From a virus: a DNA stretch of 33,275 nt. Each line of letters starts with the position of its first letter. Positions within the stretch are counted from its first letter, which is position 1. Shown here piece by piece: positions 10,795 through 20,606 of this stretch. Both the position numbers and the translations under genes were made by a program. The notes below the pieces were generated by a model that did not search any database, was not told the origin of the DNA, and was given only the letters and a program-made list of their open reading frames with translations. The DNA is taken from positions 1-33,275 of the IMG/VR virus record IMGVR_UViG_3300006921_000005; one strand, given 5' to 3'.

Positions 10795-13700
10795 TTACCC
10801 TATATTTAATATTGATTGTACTACAGAAACTATATCTAGTATGTTTATAATTCCGTCATTTGTAAAACCATCAGCGACAGCAAACTGCTCATCTGTTAAG
10901 GGAAAATTTGCTGGGTTTATTACATAGGTTGCAATTTGTACAACATCTAAAACATTAACAAACCCATCTAAATTAATATCACCCGCCTCATATACGAAAT
11001 CGCCGTATAATGCGGGGTCTGTGTTACTATCCCAAGCCCGTTCATAACACGTATTGTTAAACGGTATATCGATAGGGCTTGTGCTGTAATTCCATATCCT
11101 AATATATTCGAAAGCAGAATGTGCGTTGTTATTCTTTATATTTAATAGCCCCGCAGGCAAATACCCTTCAGTACCACCAGCGGTTCTCAAAACTTGAAAT
11201 TTTTGATAAGGATGCGAGCAAAACCCAAAATTTTCGGTCGCTAAAGCTACGAAATCATATAAATCTGTTTGGTTTTGGTATGGGTTTTTGTGTGAACGGT
11301 ACTGTACGGCACAAACTGGTAGCCCTGCATCGCTCTGGGGAAGCCCGTCCGCGTGCCCTTGTGCGTTTTCGTAGAGCGTTCCTAGTGGGTTGCCTATTCT
11401 TAATTTAGTATCTGTATCAAAATCTGCATCAGAATTATCGGGGTTTTCCCCGTGCATCTTGCGATAACTCACCCAGTTGTAATCTTGGCTACTATTATTT
11501 ACGTACTTTGTATCGGTTGTTGCCCCTTCGATCCCAAGCCTTCCCATAGGCACGCCCCAAGCGTTTTCATACTGTTGCCCGTCCAATGCTACACGTACTT
11601 CCTCGCTATCGTTGCCATTAGGCAATTCATCGTAATCTGTATAAACCCCCACTCGTTGGGAATAATTAAACTGCCAAAGCATTTTAGCAGGTTCGCCCCC
11701 TGCCGTAACGGGGCTTTCAGTTGAAACGCCAAACGAGTAATCATCTGTAGGTAGATTATCTAAAATATCTTCAGCTATTGCCTTCATAATGTGCTCGCCC
11801 TTATCTTTTAGGGTGTGGTTAGGGGTAGTAAATAGCTCGTTAATATGTTCAACCCCCCCGCCAAGCGCATTTAATATGGGTGCTATATAAGTTTCATAAG
11901 CATCTATAAGTGAATTAGCCCCTACGGTTGCATTTCCTCCCCCATCTTCATAAACGTAAAAATCTCCATCCTTAACAATACCCCAACTATTTATATAATC
12001 TCCGATAGTTACGTCTGACCCGTCGGGTACATAACCAATATTAGGTATAGCGAAATAATCCTGCGTTACATAATACCTATACCAAAGTAAAAGCGAAATA
12101 TAATACTTTTCGAAGTCATTATAAAACCCATCTAGCACAGTAAACCCAACCCATATATTGGAGGACTGGTACTTCGAAATGTTTACAATATAGTTTGGCT
12201 GGCTGTTGTTTATAAGGTCGGAAAATTTTACTAATGACCACGCCCCACTATTATCGATGCCGTGATTAAGACTGTAAAAGTGGGCATATTCAGTTGTATC
12301 ATACTGTGAAGCACGTAATACATTTGCGTATATATAGGGATACGTCCAATAATGACTCTTGTCATTAATCGGGTCGTTAGTTTCGTGGTCGCCTACAACC
12401 CCGCCAGCGTTTATACACTTTATTAGATGGCTATCTGTTGAGCATTGTTTTTGATTGGGAATAGTGTCTAAGGTTGTCATTCGGCGAGTAGCTTGCGGGT
12501 GTTCGGGATTTTCATAGCCTGCCAGTATGGGATTCGTATAATATGTTTCTGTATTATCTTCGTAGGGAATAACTAACTGTCCGTGCTTTAGTTTTATATC
12601 AACCCACCCAGCACGCATTACATTATTATCATCTAAATACGCGGGGGGTACTTGTTCCGTTGAGCTAGTAAATTCACATATACTATTCGTAGGCTGGTTC
12701 GCAGTAAATGAATAATTAGTAGCATAAGGAATCGTACAACCCTCAACAGGAAAAAATACTTCGTCTGGGTTGTAGCAGACCCCATCATCGCAAGGCTGTG
12801 GGGGCGCACCTAGATAATCTTTTAAGTGCATTAATTGCAATACTTCAATTTCCACAGAATCTATAGAATAATCACACTTATTAACCACAAAAAACGGTAA
12901 AAAATATTGCCCATTTATTTTAATTTCAGACTGTTTAAACGGTTCGTCATACTGGAAGAAGCTACCTTCTTCGGGTATTTCGCTGAAATCCATTTCATCT
13001 TCGTCAAAATAGATATTAGGGTTTATCATTTGAGAATACCACGAAGTAGTATAATCCTTCCCTAAAACACGCATATCCTCTGGCAAATAATCAAATCTGA
13101 TTATCGAACCTATATGTAAATCGATATACTTTAAAGGTAAAGTCATTTTTATTTTTATTTTTTGGTTACAATTATTTTTAATATAAAAATCCCTATATCG
13201 GTTTGCTTCCTCTAGGCTGTTGATATTTGGACATTCCAATACTTGATGACCAGCGCCCTGCGTAGTATTATAAAAATCATAGTCATAATCTGGGTAATAA
13301 TCTTGCGCCGTTGCCGTATCTGTTTTTAAAATCTTATCTAAACCTAATTCGTATTTATCCCCGCCATATATAACCTCTGCCCCTGTGCATATATCTTTTA
13401 TTTTTGTGGTTTCGACTTTTATTTTTAAATAGTCCATATCGATTAACCTAAAATCGTACATAGTTTCATTTCCTATATACGTGTCTTTTATCAAAAAACT
13501 GGCTAATTTTTCTTTTGACCCTGTGGTCATTAAAAATGGGAAGCTGTTAGTATGTTTTAATATATTCTCTGTTGCTGACAGTAAGGTTTCTGGTTCACTA
13601 ATTGTATAATTTGAAGTGCTAGGGTATAGCTGATTTATTGTGCCATCTTGGTTTAAAGCTTGATATATAATTTGGTATTTATAGTCAGAAGTACCCACGC

Positions 13701-16137
13701 CCATAAATTGCATCCCAAGCGTTTTTCTCCACAAATAGGCTACCTGCATCATTGGCATATTTCTATAATCGACAATAGTAGGTAAATAGTCTGCTTCTTC
13801 TAACATACTAAACCCATCCCCTTTAACGTACATTCTATCTACGCTATCTAGTAAATCGGGTTTTAAAAAATGATGCGTTAGGGCTAATTTTTCCAAAAAT
13901 AGTTCGACGTTTGCTACAGCGTAAACATCTTGATTATTTTCATTGAGTGGTAAATTTTCTGTTGAATTATATGACGACCATTGGTTATGGGGTAATTCTT
14001 CATTAGACACACCATACCCGCTATTGGGTACTATTCTTAAATTTAAATGGCTATTGAAAATTTCCTCACCGCTGTTAAGCTGTTGATAAATATCATTGGC
14101 ATAGTATTCGTTGTCATATTGCATAAAATCATTTATATCCCACCTGTCATATATAGGGAAACCTTCTTCGGCTGGTTCTTGGGTCAGCCAATCATCATCG
14201 TCTGTCCATTCGCGTAGCATAACTTTTTTAGACATTCCGTTTTCGTTAGTCTGAATATCCCCCCCTGTAAGTTGTGAAGTATATACTAAATCGAACCAAA
14301 ATTTATGCGTTATGGCTGAAATAATATCATCATCCAATAGGCTAGGGAAGCCATTGCTATCAACAGGCATACCTTCAAGAAATTGCGATTCTGTCCAAAT
14401 TAGACTCACATCGAAAACAGTCTGCAATACTTCCTCGCATCTTGGGTTAGCAGTTGTAATAGATAATAAATATGAGCTTAACCTGTTCATATAGTTCTGC
14501 TCTGGCATAGTACCACTTGGGAAAGTAAAAGGAAACCACTCCAGATGGGATTCCATATCTACGTGCGTATCTACTAGGCTGTTTTCGTATGATGAATGGT
14601 CGCCCGTAAGTATTTTTACGGAAAGTATAGCCCCTTTTGCGTTAGGGCAATGTACAGAACCATCACCCGCCTCTCCAGAGTTTACACCAAGAACATAAGC
14701 GTCGCTAAGTTGTAATAAGGTTTGCCCACCTTCTACGGCAAATCCCCCATCTATTTTGACAATAGTTGCCATCTCTGACAATACCCCAAAAGTTCCAAGT
14801 TGGGTTCTGTCTTGGTGTGCTAGCGAACGCATAGGGAAAACCTGCAAAGCGTAGGGATCTGTTAATAACCCTTCTGCAAAGGTTTCACCTACAGCGGGTT
14901 GTATTCGTGGTATTTCCTTATGGCTTACATAAATTAAATTTTCTTCTGAATACGATGTAAGTTGTGAACAGCAATCATCTCTAAACTTAAAATAAATTCT
15001 ATGTCCATCATCCGCCTCTGTCCATTGGTTATAAATCCCATCATAGGAGCGTATTCTATGCTTAAATTCGCCATCCAGACCCTCGAGATGAGTTTCCTTT
15101 TCCCCAAAAACTAGCGATTTAAATCGTGTATTAGTCGGTACTGTGTATTCATTATCTCCCTCCAGCAATATCAAATTATTTAACGAGCTTGGGAATGGAA
15201 TGGAAAAATTATTATCCAGATAGTTAAATTTTATTCCTCTTTCACTTTCATCATCTATGGATATTTCTGGGTATAGCGTATGGTAGCGCTCATCGCCAAA
15301 AACCAATGGTTTATATTTTCCATTTGAAGACTCAAAATCAGTATCAAAAGTATCTAGGGTAATATCCTTCTGGGCAATTTCACTAAAAAAAGATTCGCAT
15401 TGCAACGTAGCATATTTCGTATCTTGCTTATATGATTTTACTGTAGTATCCTGCATATTTGCACAACGCTCTAGCGATATTGTCTTTGTCTTTTGGTTAA
15501 TAGAAGATTCACCAGAATAATAGATATTTACAGTCATTCCTATCATATTGTAAAGGATTTGGTTGCCCCAAATACTAGCGTTACCCCAACCGTCTTCGAA
15601 TTGGCTGAAAATATCATTATCACCACTAACTAAAGGAACATCAACATTATCAGTAGTACCCAAAACGCCAAGCCCCCGTTTCCAGTACGGATTAGCTAGC
15701 ATATCTGTCAAAAATTCATCCTGTAAACTGTAAGTAAATTGCCCTTCCGCCCACATTGTAGAGTGAAAAATTTTCCTATCTATACCGAGATTAAACATTT
15801 TAATACTTACGTTAGGGATGACTATTTTTTTATTTTTTATATCTACTTTATGTTTTATTTTCCCTACAGATTTTAAAAAAGGGTATAATTTTAAAGGTTC
15901 GGGTAAAGTGCTACCAGATGGCTCGTTTCCTTCGGGATTTCCCACCTCGTTAGGGTATTCGTTTTGGTGGCTATTTATCCATTCGGATTCTGTATTATTA
16001 TCCTTAAAAATTTGTCCACGAGTTTCCCCAAATGCTAGTCTGGGGATTCCACCAATATCGCTAAACACTACTATCACCTTTGGCTTTCTAGGTGATGTTT
16101 TTAACTCATTTATTAAATCCGATGGTATACTAGGCAT
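10795..16137 (-). CDS. Giant tail-tip / host-recognition protein with a C-terminal dockerin-like module
   Basis: At 1780 residues this is the largest gene, directly after the tape measure, the usual place of the central tail-tip (J-like) or baseplate hub protein. The N-terminal third contains F-S-D-I-G-G-I-P-R-L and many Trp/Tyr-rich strand segments. The mid region around residue 1130 carries G-C-T-I-P-Y-A-T-N-Y-S-F then S-I-C-E-F, a variant of the G-C-T-D-P-x-A-x-N-Y-N repeat common in secreted proteins of aquatic bacteria. The end (about 1715-1780) has two calcium-binding loops, G-D-I-N-L-D-G-F-V-N-V-L-D and A-D-G-F-T-N-D-G-I-I-N-I-L-D, each followed by a helix, i.e. a type I dockerin pattern. 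Dockerins bind cohesins in cellulosomes; here the module may bind host surface protein or another tail part. No catalytic motif is seen. GTTTAAAC occurs at 12933 inside the gene and at 16156 just upstream. Confidence 0.75.
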   Translation of the reverse strand: MPSIPSDLINELKTSPRKPKVIVVFSDIGGIPRLAFGETRGQIFKDNNTESEWINSHQNEYPNEVGNPEGNEPSGSTLPEPLKLYPFLKSVGKIKHKVDIKNKKIVIPNVSIKMFNLGIDRKIFHSTMWAEGQFTYSLQDEFLTDMLANPYWKRGLGVLGTTDNVDVPLVSGDNDIFSQFEDGWGNASIWGNQILYNMIGMTVNIYYSGESSINQKTKTISLERCANMQDTTVKSYKQDTKYATLQCESFFSEIAQKDITLDTFDTDFESSNGKYKPLVFGDERYHTLYPEISIDDESERGIKFNYLDNNFSIPFPSSLNNLILLEGDNEYTVPTNTRFKSLVFGEKETHLEGLDGEFKHRIRSYDGIYNQWTEADDGHRIYFKFRDDCCSQLTSYSEENLIYVSHKEIPRIQPAVGETFAEGLLTDPYALQVFPMRSLAHQDRTQLGTFGVLSEMATIVKIDGGFAVEGGQTLLQLSDAYVLGVNSGEAGDGSVHCPNAKGAILSVKILTGDHSSYENSLVDTHVDMESHLEWFPFTFPSGTMPEQNYMNRLSSYLLSITTANPRCEEVLQTVFDVSLIWTESQFLEGMPVDSNGFPSLLDDDIISAITHKFWFDLVYTSQLTGGDIQTNENGMSKKVMLREWTDDDDWLTQEPAEEGFPIYDRWDINDFMQYDNEYYANDIYQQLNSGEEIFNSHLNLRIVPNSGYGVSNEELPHNQWSSYNSTENLPLNENNQDVYAVANVELFLEKLALTHHFLKPDLLDSVDRMYVKGDGFSMLEEADYLPTIVDYRNMPMMQVAYLWRKTLGMQFMGVGTSDYKYQIIYQALNQDGTINQLYPSTSNYTISEPETLLSATENILKHTNSFPFLMTTGSKEKLASFLIKDTYIGNETMYDFRLIDMDYLKIKVETTKIKDICTGAEVIYGGDKYELGLDKILKTDTATAQDYYPDYDYDFYNTTQGAGHQVLECPNINSLEEANRYRDFYIKNNCNQKIKIKMTLPLKYIDLHIGSIIRFDYLPEDMRVLGKDYTTSWYSQMINPNIYFDEDEMDFSEIPEEGSFFQYDEPFKQSEIKINGQYFLPFFVVNKCDYSIDSVEIEVLQLMHLKDYLGAPPQPCDDGVCYNPDEVFFPVEGCTIPYATNYSFTANQPTNSICEFTSSTEQVPPAYLDDNNVMRAGWVDIKLKHGQLVIPYEDNTETYYTNPILAGYENPEHPQATRRMTTLDTIPNQKQCSTDSHLIKCINAGGVVGDHETNDPINDKSHYWTYPYIYANVLRASQYDTTEYAHFYSLNHGIDNSGAWSLVKFSDLINNSQPNYIVNISKYQSSNIWVGFTVLDGFYNDFEKYYISLLLWYRYYVTQDYFAIPNIGYVPDGSDVTIGDYINSWGIVKDGDFYVYEDGGGNATVGANSLIDAYETYIAPILNALGGGVEHINELFTTPNHTLKDKGEHIMKAIAEDILDNLPTDDYSFGVSTESPVTAGGEPAKMLWQFNYSQRVGVYTDYDELPNGNDSEEVRVALDGQQYENAWGVPMGRLGIEGATTDTKYVNNSSQDYNWVSYRKMHGENPDNSDADFDTDTKLRIGNPLGTLYENAQGHADGLPQSDAGLPVCAVQYRSHKNPYQNQTDLYDFVALATENFGFCSHPYQKFQVLRTAGGTEGYLPAGLLNIKNNNAHSAFEYIRIWNYSTSPIDIPFNNTCYERAWDSNTDPALYGDFVYEAGDINLDGFVNVLDVVQIATYVINPANFPLTDEQFAVADGFTNDGIINILDIVSVVQSILNIG

Positions 16138-16167
16138 TTACTTCCCTTATATTGCGTTTAAACACTA

Positions 16168-18846
16168 TTACTGAACCCCAGAAGCTATTAAGCTATGCCC
16201 ACGTAGTACAGCTTCATTTATAGTATCTATAACCTCATTTTCTATAAAATCTTGCGTTAAAATATTCCCGCTAAAATCTACATTTACTTGGATACTTTCA
16301 CTACCACCACCGCCACCCGCAAAATCAAGCCCCCGTCTTTCTAAAGGCGTTACGGTTACACGTTCGCGCCCCGATTCACCGACCATTATATTCGTAGCTC
16401 CATCCGTTATAAAATCTCCACCCTCTGCCATTGCATTAGCGTTAGTCATTATAGTATTTACCTGTACCGCCCCAGCTATTCCCTGCATTATAGCCAATGG
16501 AACATTAGCAGGGTAAGGGATGGTAGCCATTGTCTTTAATATCGCCTGTGCACTATTAATTACAGCCGTTAATATTTCTATCCTCGATTGCTCTTTTGCT
16601 ATTGCCCTACGTTTTTGGTCTGCTTCACTTTCAGCGTTAGATATATCCTCTGAATATTTTAATTCTAGCTGTGCTAACTTTTCCCGCCTAACCCCTTCGT
16701 TTTTTATCATCATTATTTTAGCTTTTTCACGTTGAAACTCATCCTTTAAAGCCTTTTTCTTTTTGTCCTCATCTCTGCTTACCTGTTCCATCTCAGCTTC
16801 TTTAGCTTGAAGTATTGCCCCCCCTAATTCAGATACCATTTGTGAAGCCATCTCTAACCCACTTGATACATTTTCGACCATTGTGTTCGTTTGCTCAGAA
16901 CCCTGCCCCTGTATAAATGCAGAAAATTCCGTACCCATTCCTTTTAGATTCTCAATAAGTGCGCCAGAAGTCTGTTCTGTAAAGCCTGCACTCTCTGCAA
17001 CCTTTTGTATTATGTAATTATTTGAATCGCCAGCCGACTTTCTAATCTGCTCGCCAGAGTTTTTATATGAATCTGTATTTTTGTCTGCCCCGTCTTTTAC
17101 AGATTTAGAGGATGATTCTACGTCTGCTTTAACCTGTTTTTGAACAGCCCCAACAGCACCCGCTATATAGCCCGTTATGTCATTGTATGCGCTTGTCATC
17201 TCCTGCGTAAATGATGTACCTATGGCTTCAAATTCGCTATCGAAGTTTAGATTTTCGGTTAGTTTTGCGTCGCCGAAAGTGTTTCGTATTATCCATTGGG
17301 AAGCCGACGAACCAGTTTCAGCCCCGTCTATTAATTGTTGGGCTAAAGAAGTTGATAGTCCTGCATCCTTAAAGACTTTTAGTATATCTTCCTCACTCAT
17401 ACCATTAGCCCACATATCAGCTAAAACATCATTTACGCCATCGACTTCCTTACCCATAGAATTTATAAAAGCCGTTGCGGAATCTCTGCCAACTATATCA
17501 GCAAAAGCTACAGCATTTTCCATATCCGAATCGCCGAAAATTATATCTTTCCAGCTAATAGACTGGAAGCCTTCCAAACCGAGTTTAAACGCTACTACTG
17601 CGCCTTTTCCTGCCAGTTCGAACATCTTGCCCACCATAGGGGGAAGTAGCTTCAATGAGCGTTTTACGATTGCGACCATAGGCTTAGTAACTAGATGGGT
17701 ATTTTTACCTATAGTTTCAGCCACCTTATCCCAGCCAATATTACCCAATTCTTCTAGCTCTTTATTTGCTTGTTTTAATTTAGGCTTTAAGTTTTTAATA
17801 ATTTCTTGCCCAAAAGCTATTTGCATTGTAGTAAAGTTAGCCTTCAGTTTATCTATTTGAAAATTCCAACTATCCGCCATTGTATCCATTGCATTTTCAG
17901 AAGCACCCGCCTTATTTGCCATCGATTCTATATTATTTTCTAGGGATTGGATGTTATCTGATAGAGATGCAACTGCATTTATTGCGGTAATATTCGGGAT
18001 AAACTCTTTAAGTTCTTCTAATGACTTACCACTAAACTGCCGTAGGGTGCTAGCTAAATTCATAGTACCATCATCGAATTTAACTACTTCTATGCCCGCT
18101 TCCTTCATAGCTTCTTTGGCTTTGTCCGTTGGGGCAGATAGGGATAAAAATAATTGTTTTAATTGGGTGGTAGCTTCGGCTGTTGAAATACCGCTAGCCG
18201 TTAGAGTAGCCATACTAGCACCTAATTCGTCTAAGCTAACCCCAGCTACAGATGCAATCGGCATTACTTGACCCATTGACGCTGATAATTCGTCTATAGT
18301 GGTTTTACCTAATTTAACAGTTTGGAAAAAAGTATCTGATACGCTTGTTACGTCAATAGCTTCTAATTTATAGGCATTTAGCGCAGAAGTTAATAAATCA
18401 GCCCCTACGCCCACATCTGTTACGCCCCCGACAGCAAGTTTCATAGACTGCTCTAGTACGCGTGTAGCATCACTTACGCCATTTACAACCCTATTCATAG
18501 CAAAGCCAGCCGAAACTACATCATATTGGGCTTTAGATAAGTCGTTTAAGCTCTGTGCACCTTTTACAGATAATTGCGTAAGGCTTTTACTCATTTTGGC
18601 AAATTCTTGCGTACTTCCACCTGTTAAGGTTTGTACTTCTTTGAGCCCTTTTTCAAAATCTCCAGCCACAGAAACAGCATTACCAAACGCATTTAATAAA
18701 CCTTTACCAGCATAAAATGCCCCAGCCAATCCAACTACTTTTAGAGCTAACCCACCAACTGAACCAGTCAGCCCATCCATTTGCTTTTTGGTTTTTTTTG
18801 CGCCCTCTGCTTTGGTTACTAATATATATTCGTTTTTAACTGCCAT
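16168..18846 (-). CDS. Tail tape measure protein
   Basis: At 892 residues this protein sets tail length; at about 0.15 nm per residue it predicts a tail of roughly 130 nm. The N-terminus is followed by a hydrophobic segment (L-A-L-K-V-V-G-L-A-G-A-F-Y-A-G). The TP901-like core comes next (F-E-K-G-L-K-E-V-Q-T-L-T-G, Y-D-V-V-S-A-G-F, A-T-T-Q-L-K-Q-L-F-L-S-L-S-A-P-T). A long coiled region with K-K-K-A-L-K-D-E-F-Q-R-E-K-A-K follows. The C-terminal G-G-D-F-I-T-D-G-A-T-N-I-M-V-G-E-S-G-R-E is a standard tape-measure end motif. The start overlaps the upstream chaperone frame by 11 bases. The position between the chaperones and the tail-tip gene confirms the call. An antisense frame of 227 codons exists here but is a shadow. 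Confidence 0.9.
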   Translation of the reverse strand: MAVKNEYILVTKAEGAKKTKKQMDGLTGSVGGLALKVVGLAGAFYAGKGLLNAFGNAVSVAGDFEKGLKEVQTLTGGSTQEFAKMSKSLTQLSVKGAQSLNDLSKAQYDVVSAGFAMNRVVNGVSDATRVLEQSMKLAVGGVTDVGVGADLLTSALNAYKLEAIDVTSVSDTFFQTVKLGKTTIDELSASMGQVMPIASVAGVSLDELGASMATLTASGISTAEATTQLKQLFLSLSAPTDKAKEAMKEAGIEVVKFDDGTMNLASTLRQFSGKSLEELKEFIPNITAINAVASLSDNIQSLENNIESMANKAGASENAMDTMADSWNFQIDKLKANFTTMQIAFGQEIIKNLKPKLKQANKELEELGNIGWDKVAETIGKNTHLVTKPMVAIVKRSLKLLPPMVGKMFELAGKGAVVAFKLGLEGFQSISWKDIIFGDSDMENAVAFADIVGRDSATAFINSMGKEVDGVNDVLADMWANGMSEEDILKVFKDAGLSTSLAQQLIDGAETGSSASQWIIRNTFGDAKLTENLNFDSEFEAIGTSFTQEMTSAYNDITGYIAGAVGAVQKQVKADVESSSKSVKDGADKNTDSYKNSGEQIRKSAGDSNNYIIQKVAESAGFTEQTSGALIENLKGMGTEFSAFIQGQGSEQTNTMVENVSSGLEMASQMVSELGGAILQAKEAEMEQVSRDEDKKKKALKDEFQREKAKIMMIKNEGVRREKLAQLELKYSEDISNAESEADQKRRAIAKEQSRIEILTAVINSAQAILKTMATIPYPANVPLAIMQGIAGAVQVNTIMTNANAMAEGGDFITDGATNIMVGESGRERVTVTPLERRGLDFAGGGGGSESIQVNVDFSGNILTQDFIENEVIDTINEAVLRGHSLIASGVQ

Positions 18847-19270
18847 TATTAGCGCCTTCTGTTTTTATTTCTTTTTGTATTGCATTAATCTCACTATCTA
18901 TAGTGGTAAAATCCTCTACTATTTTTGCGGGGGTTTTGTCTAGTGATGGGAAAGGGGGGGTATTAGTTAGCTGGCAATACTGAAACTTTTTAATTAATAA
19001 CTGGTTGTCGGAATCTACAAAATTACTAGCATTTGCAAAAAAGGGCAAGCCCTCGTACAAAACTCGCCCTATATTTCCAGTACCTTCGTGTAACTTGTTT
19101 GCCATTATATTAGTCATTTCCTCTTTGACATCATCCAAATTATTGAATTTTGCCTTTTTACCGCTAACCAAACTTGGTGCGAGATAAGGGAAAACCGAAA
19201 AACCCTTAAAATCCTCTGGCACTCCTAACGCAGAAAACCTAACATTTAGGCGCAATATGGCAATTTCTAT
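18836..19270 (-). CDS. Tail assembly chaperone, T part (made by -1 frameshift)
   Basis: This frame has no ATG and no ribosome site; its only near start is TTG at 19255. It is open from the nine-A slippery run at 19270-19278 onward and, joined to the upstream 88-residue protein by a -1 shift, gives a fusion of about 232 residues. That is the lambda G/GT arrangement, in which the longer form binds the tape measure and tube protein and is not in the virion. The segment is unremarkable in motif (P-L/S-F/Y-rich centre, acidic helical end D-S-E-I-N-A-I-Q-K-E). Its end overlaps the tape measure start by 11 bases. The position and the slippery run make the call strong, although I have not recognised a family. 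Confidence 0.75.
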   Translation of the reverse strand: MEIAILRLNVRFSALGVPEDFKGFSVFPYLAPSLVSGKKAKFNNLDDVKEEMTNIMANKLHEGTGNIGRVLYEGLPFFANASNFVDSDNQLLIKKFQYCQLTNTPPFPSLDKTPAKIVEDFTTIDSEINAIQKEIKTEGANNGS

Positions 19271-19533
19271 TTTTTTTTATTCACTTTTTCTATTACTTCA
19301 TTTGCCATAGTTACTATATCTTCAGCCGTTAAACCGTCTATAAGTTCATCGGTTAAATCTGTTGCAGTACGCAGAACCCAGACAAAAAATGAAAATCCGT
19401 TTTCTGTACTGCCCGCCTGTGCCCAAACTTTATCGTTAAATTCACAGCGTTCATCTAAATTAAATGGTTTCAGTCCATATTTAATAGATTTTGGTGCTGG
19501 AGGGCTAGCACCTTCCTTATCTAAATTTGCCAT
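19267..19533 (-). CDS. Tail assembly chaperone, G part
   Basis: The 88-residue product (I-K-Y-G-L-K-P-F-N-L-D-E-R-C-E-F-N-D-K-V-W, then F-S-F-F-V-W-V-L-R-T-A-T-D-L-T-D-E-L-I-D-G-L) is a small acidic helical protein between the tube and tape measure genes, as expected for the short form of the chaperone. It ends K-V-N-K-K-K-stop on a nine-A run, where some ribosomes should slip back one base and continue into the T part. The ATG at 19533 follows AAGGA at 7 bases, and a GTTTAAAC palindrome (19568-19575) lies upstream in the gap. Confidence 0.75.
   Translation of the reverse strand: MANLDKEGASPPAPKSIKYGLKPFNLDERCEFNDKVWAQAGSTENGFSFFVWVLRTATDLTDELIDGLTAEDIVTMANEVIEKVNKKK
19270..19278 (-). other. 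A9 slippery run for -1 frameshifting
   Basis: On the coding strand the frame reads AAT-AAA-AAA-AAA-TAG. Slipping back one base on A-AAA-AAA continues as ATA-GAA-ATT into the 18836-19270 frame, which is open with no own ATG. I did not model a stimulatory stem downstream. Confidence 0.75.
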
Positions 19534-19595
19534 ATTTATCCTTTAAAATGTAGAATAATATAAAGCCGTTTAAACATAAACTGAAACCTAATTAC

Positions 19596-20606
19596 TCACC
19601 CAGTAGCGCTAACACTAATTACCGTTCCTGTGCCTGTTGTATTTGGGGCAACTACTGTAAACGGTATATTAGCCATAAGCATAGAACCGCCACTATCTAC
19701 AGTTGGTTCATTGATTAACACTTGTGGGCAACTTAAAGTAAATAGCGATGCTGTAGCATTAGTAATCGTTAATGCTTTTGGCGCACTATCTTTAAAATCA
19801 CCTAGCAAATCGTGATAATCGTTATTTCTAATTACATTTAGATTACCAGTAATTTCCCAGCCACCTGTCATAGCGTAGCCGAATGGTGGATTATTAGTAA
19901 CAGCAGTATCAAAACCAACACGTTCGATAGTTCGATTTATGCTCACACTCCACGAATGTATTACTAACTCTTGTGAATCTAGTACAGTCGTAGCTATAGT
20001 ATTATCCCTAATATTAGTGGGTACATATTCATCGTATGTAGATGTTCCCCCCATAGCTGTAGAGCTATGCACAGGCATAAAACCCGTAGCCCAGTTTAGC
20101 GTCAAGGTCATTTCCCCCGCTTCTGCTCCAATATCCTGCCCAAATGTTGCACCTGTACAGATACAGCCATTTATCTCCATATTAGATGCAGACGAACCAG
20201 CACCAGCACCGACTAAACGTATATCCTTAGTCTTAGCACCCGACGAAGTAGCTTTATTGTATAATGAAGTAGGGAAAGCATAATTTTCGGGTAATATGAA
20301 CGGATTTCCTCCATCCTCAAACAAAGAATCGCCCATCCATTGTAAACTGCCACTAGAACCCCTTAGAGTTGTATCAAAAGTCCACATTTTCGATTCGAGA
20401 TTATGTCGCCCCTGTGATGCTTCTTGGAAAAATTGCCCTGCTTTTTGCGAGGACATTTCTAAAGGTGCACTAGCTTCGGGGATAGTAAAGCTAGTAACTT
20501 GCATACGTTTTAAGTCGTTATCATCGACTTGAGTGCCAACTACAGCTTCATCCTGTTTATACAGGGCTATATTCTGTGTTGGGCTATAGTTGGTTGCTTG
20601 TGCCAT
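19596..20606 (-). CDS. Major tail tube protein
   Basis: This 336-residue protein stands immediately before the chaperone pair, the standard place of the siphovirus tube protein. The sequence is beta-rich with Gly/Ser/Thr-rich stretches and typical tube-like segments (G-T-Q-V-D-D-N-D-L-K-R-M near the N-terminus, E-I-N-G-C-I-C-T-G-A-T-F-G, E-M-T-L-T-L-N-W-A-T-G-F, and a central S-I-N-R-T-I-E-R-V-G-F). The C-terminal part (M-L-M-A-N-I-P-F-T-V-V-A-P) resembles an added Ig-like or tube-closing strand. The start is in a TAATG overlap with the small upstream gene. The length is on the long side for a tube protein. No sheath gene is seen next to it, which supports a non-contractile tail. Confidence 0.75.
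   Translation of the reverse strand: MAQATNYSPTQNIALYKQDEAVVGTQVDDNDLKRMQVTSFTIPEASAPLEMSSQKAGQFFQEASQGRHNLESKMWTFDTTLRGSSGSLQWMGDSLFEDGGNPFILPENYAFPTSLYNKATSSGAKTKDIRLVGAGAGSSASNMEINGCICTGATFGQDIGAEAGEMTLTLNWATGFMPVHSSTAMGGTSTYDEYVPTNIRDNTIATTVLDSQELVIHSWSVSINRTIERVGFDTAVTNNPPFGYAMTGGWEITGNLNVIRNNDYHDLLGDFKDSAPKALTITNATASLFTLSCPQVLINEPTVDSGGSMLMANIPFTVVAPNTTGTGTVISVSATG

Noticed and set aside
17177-17860. A 227-codon open frame on the plus strand
   Set aside because: It is fully antisense to the tape measure gene, whose family motifs are clear; the length follows from codon bias of the real gene.
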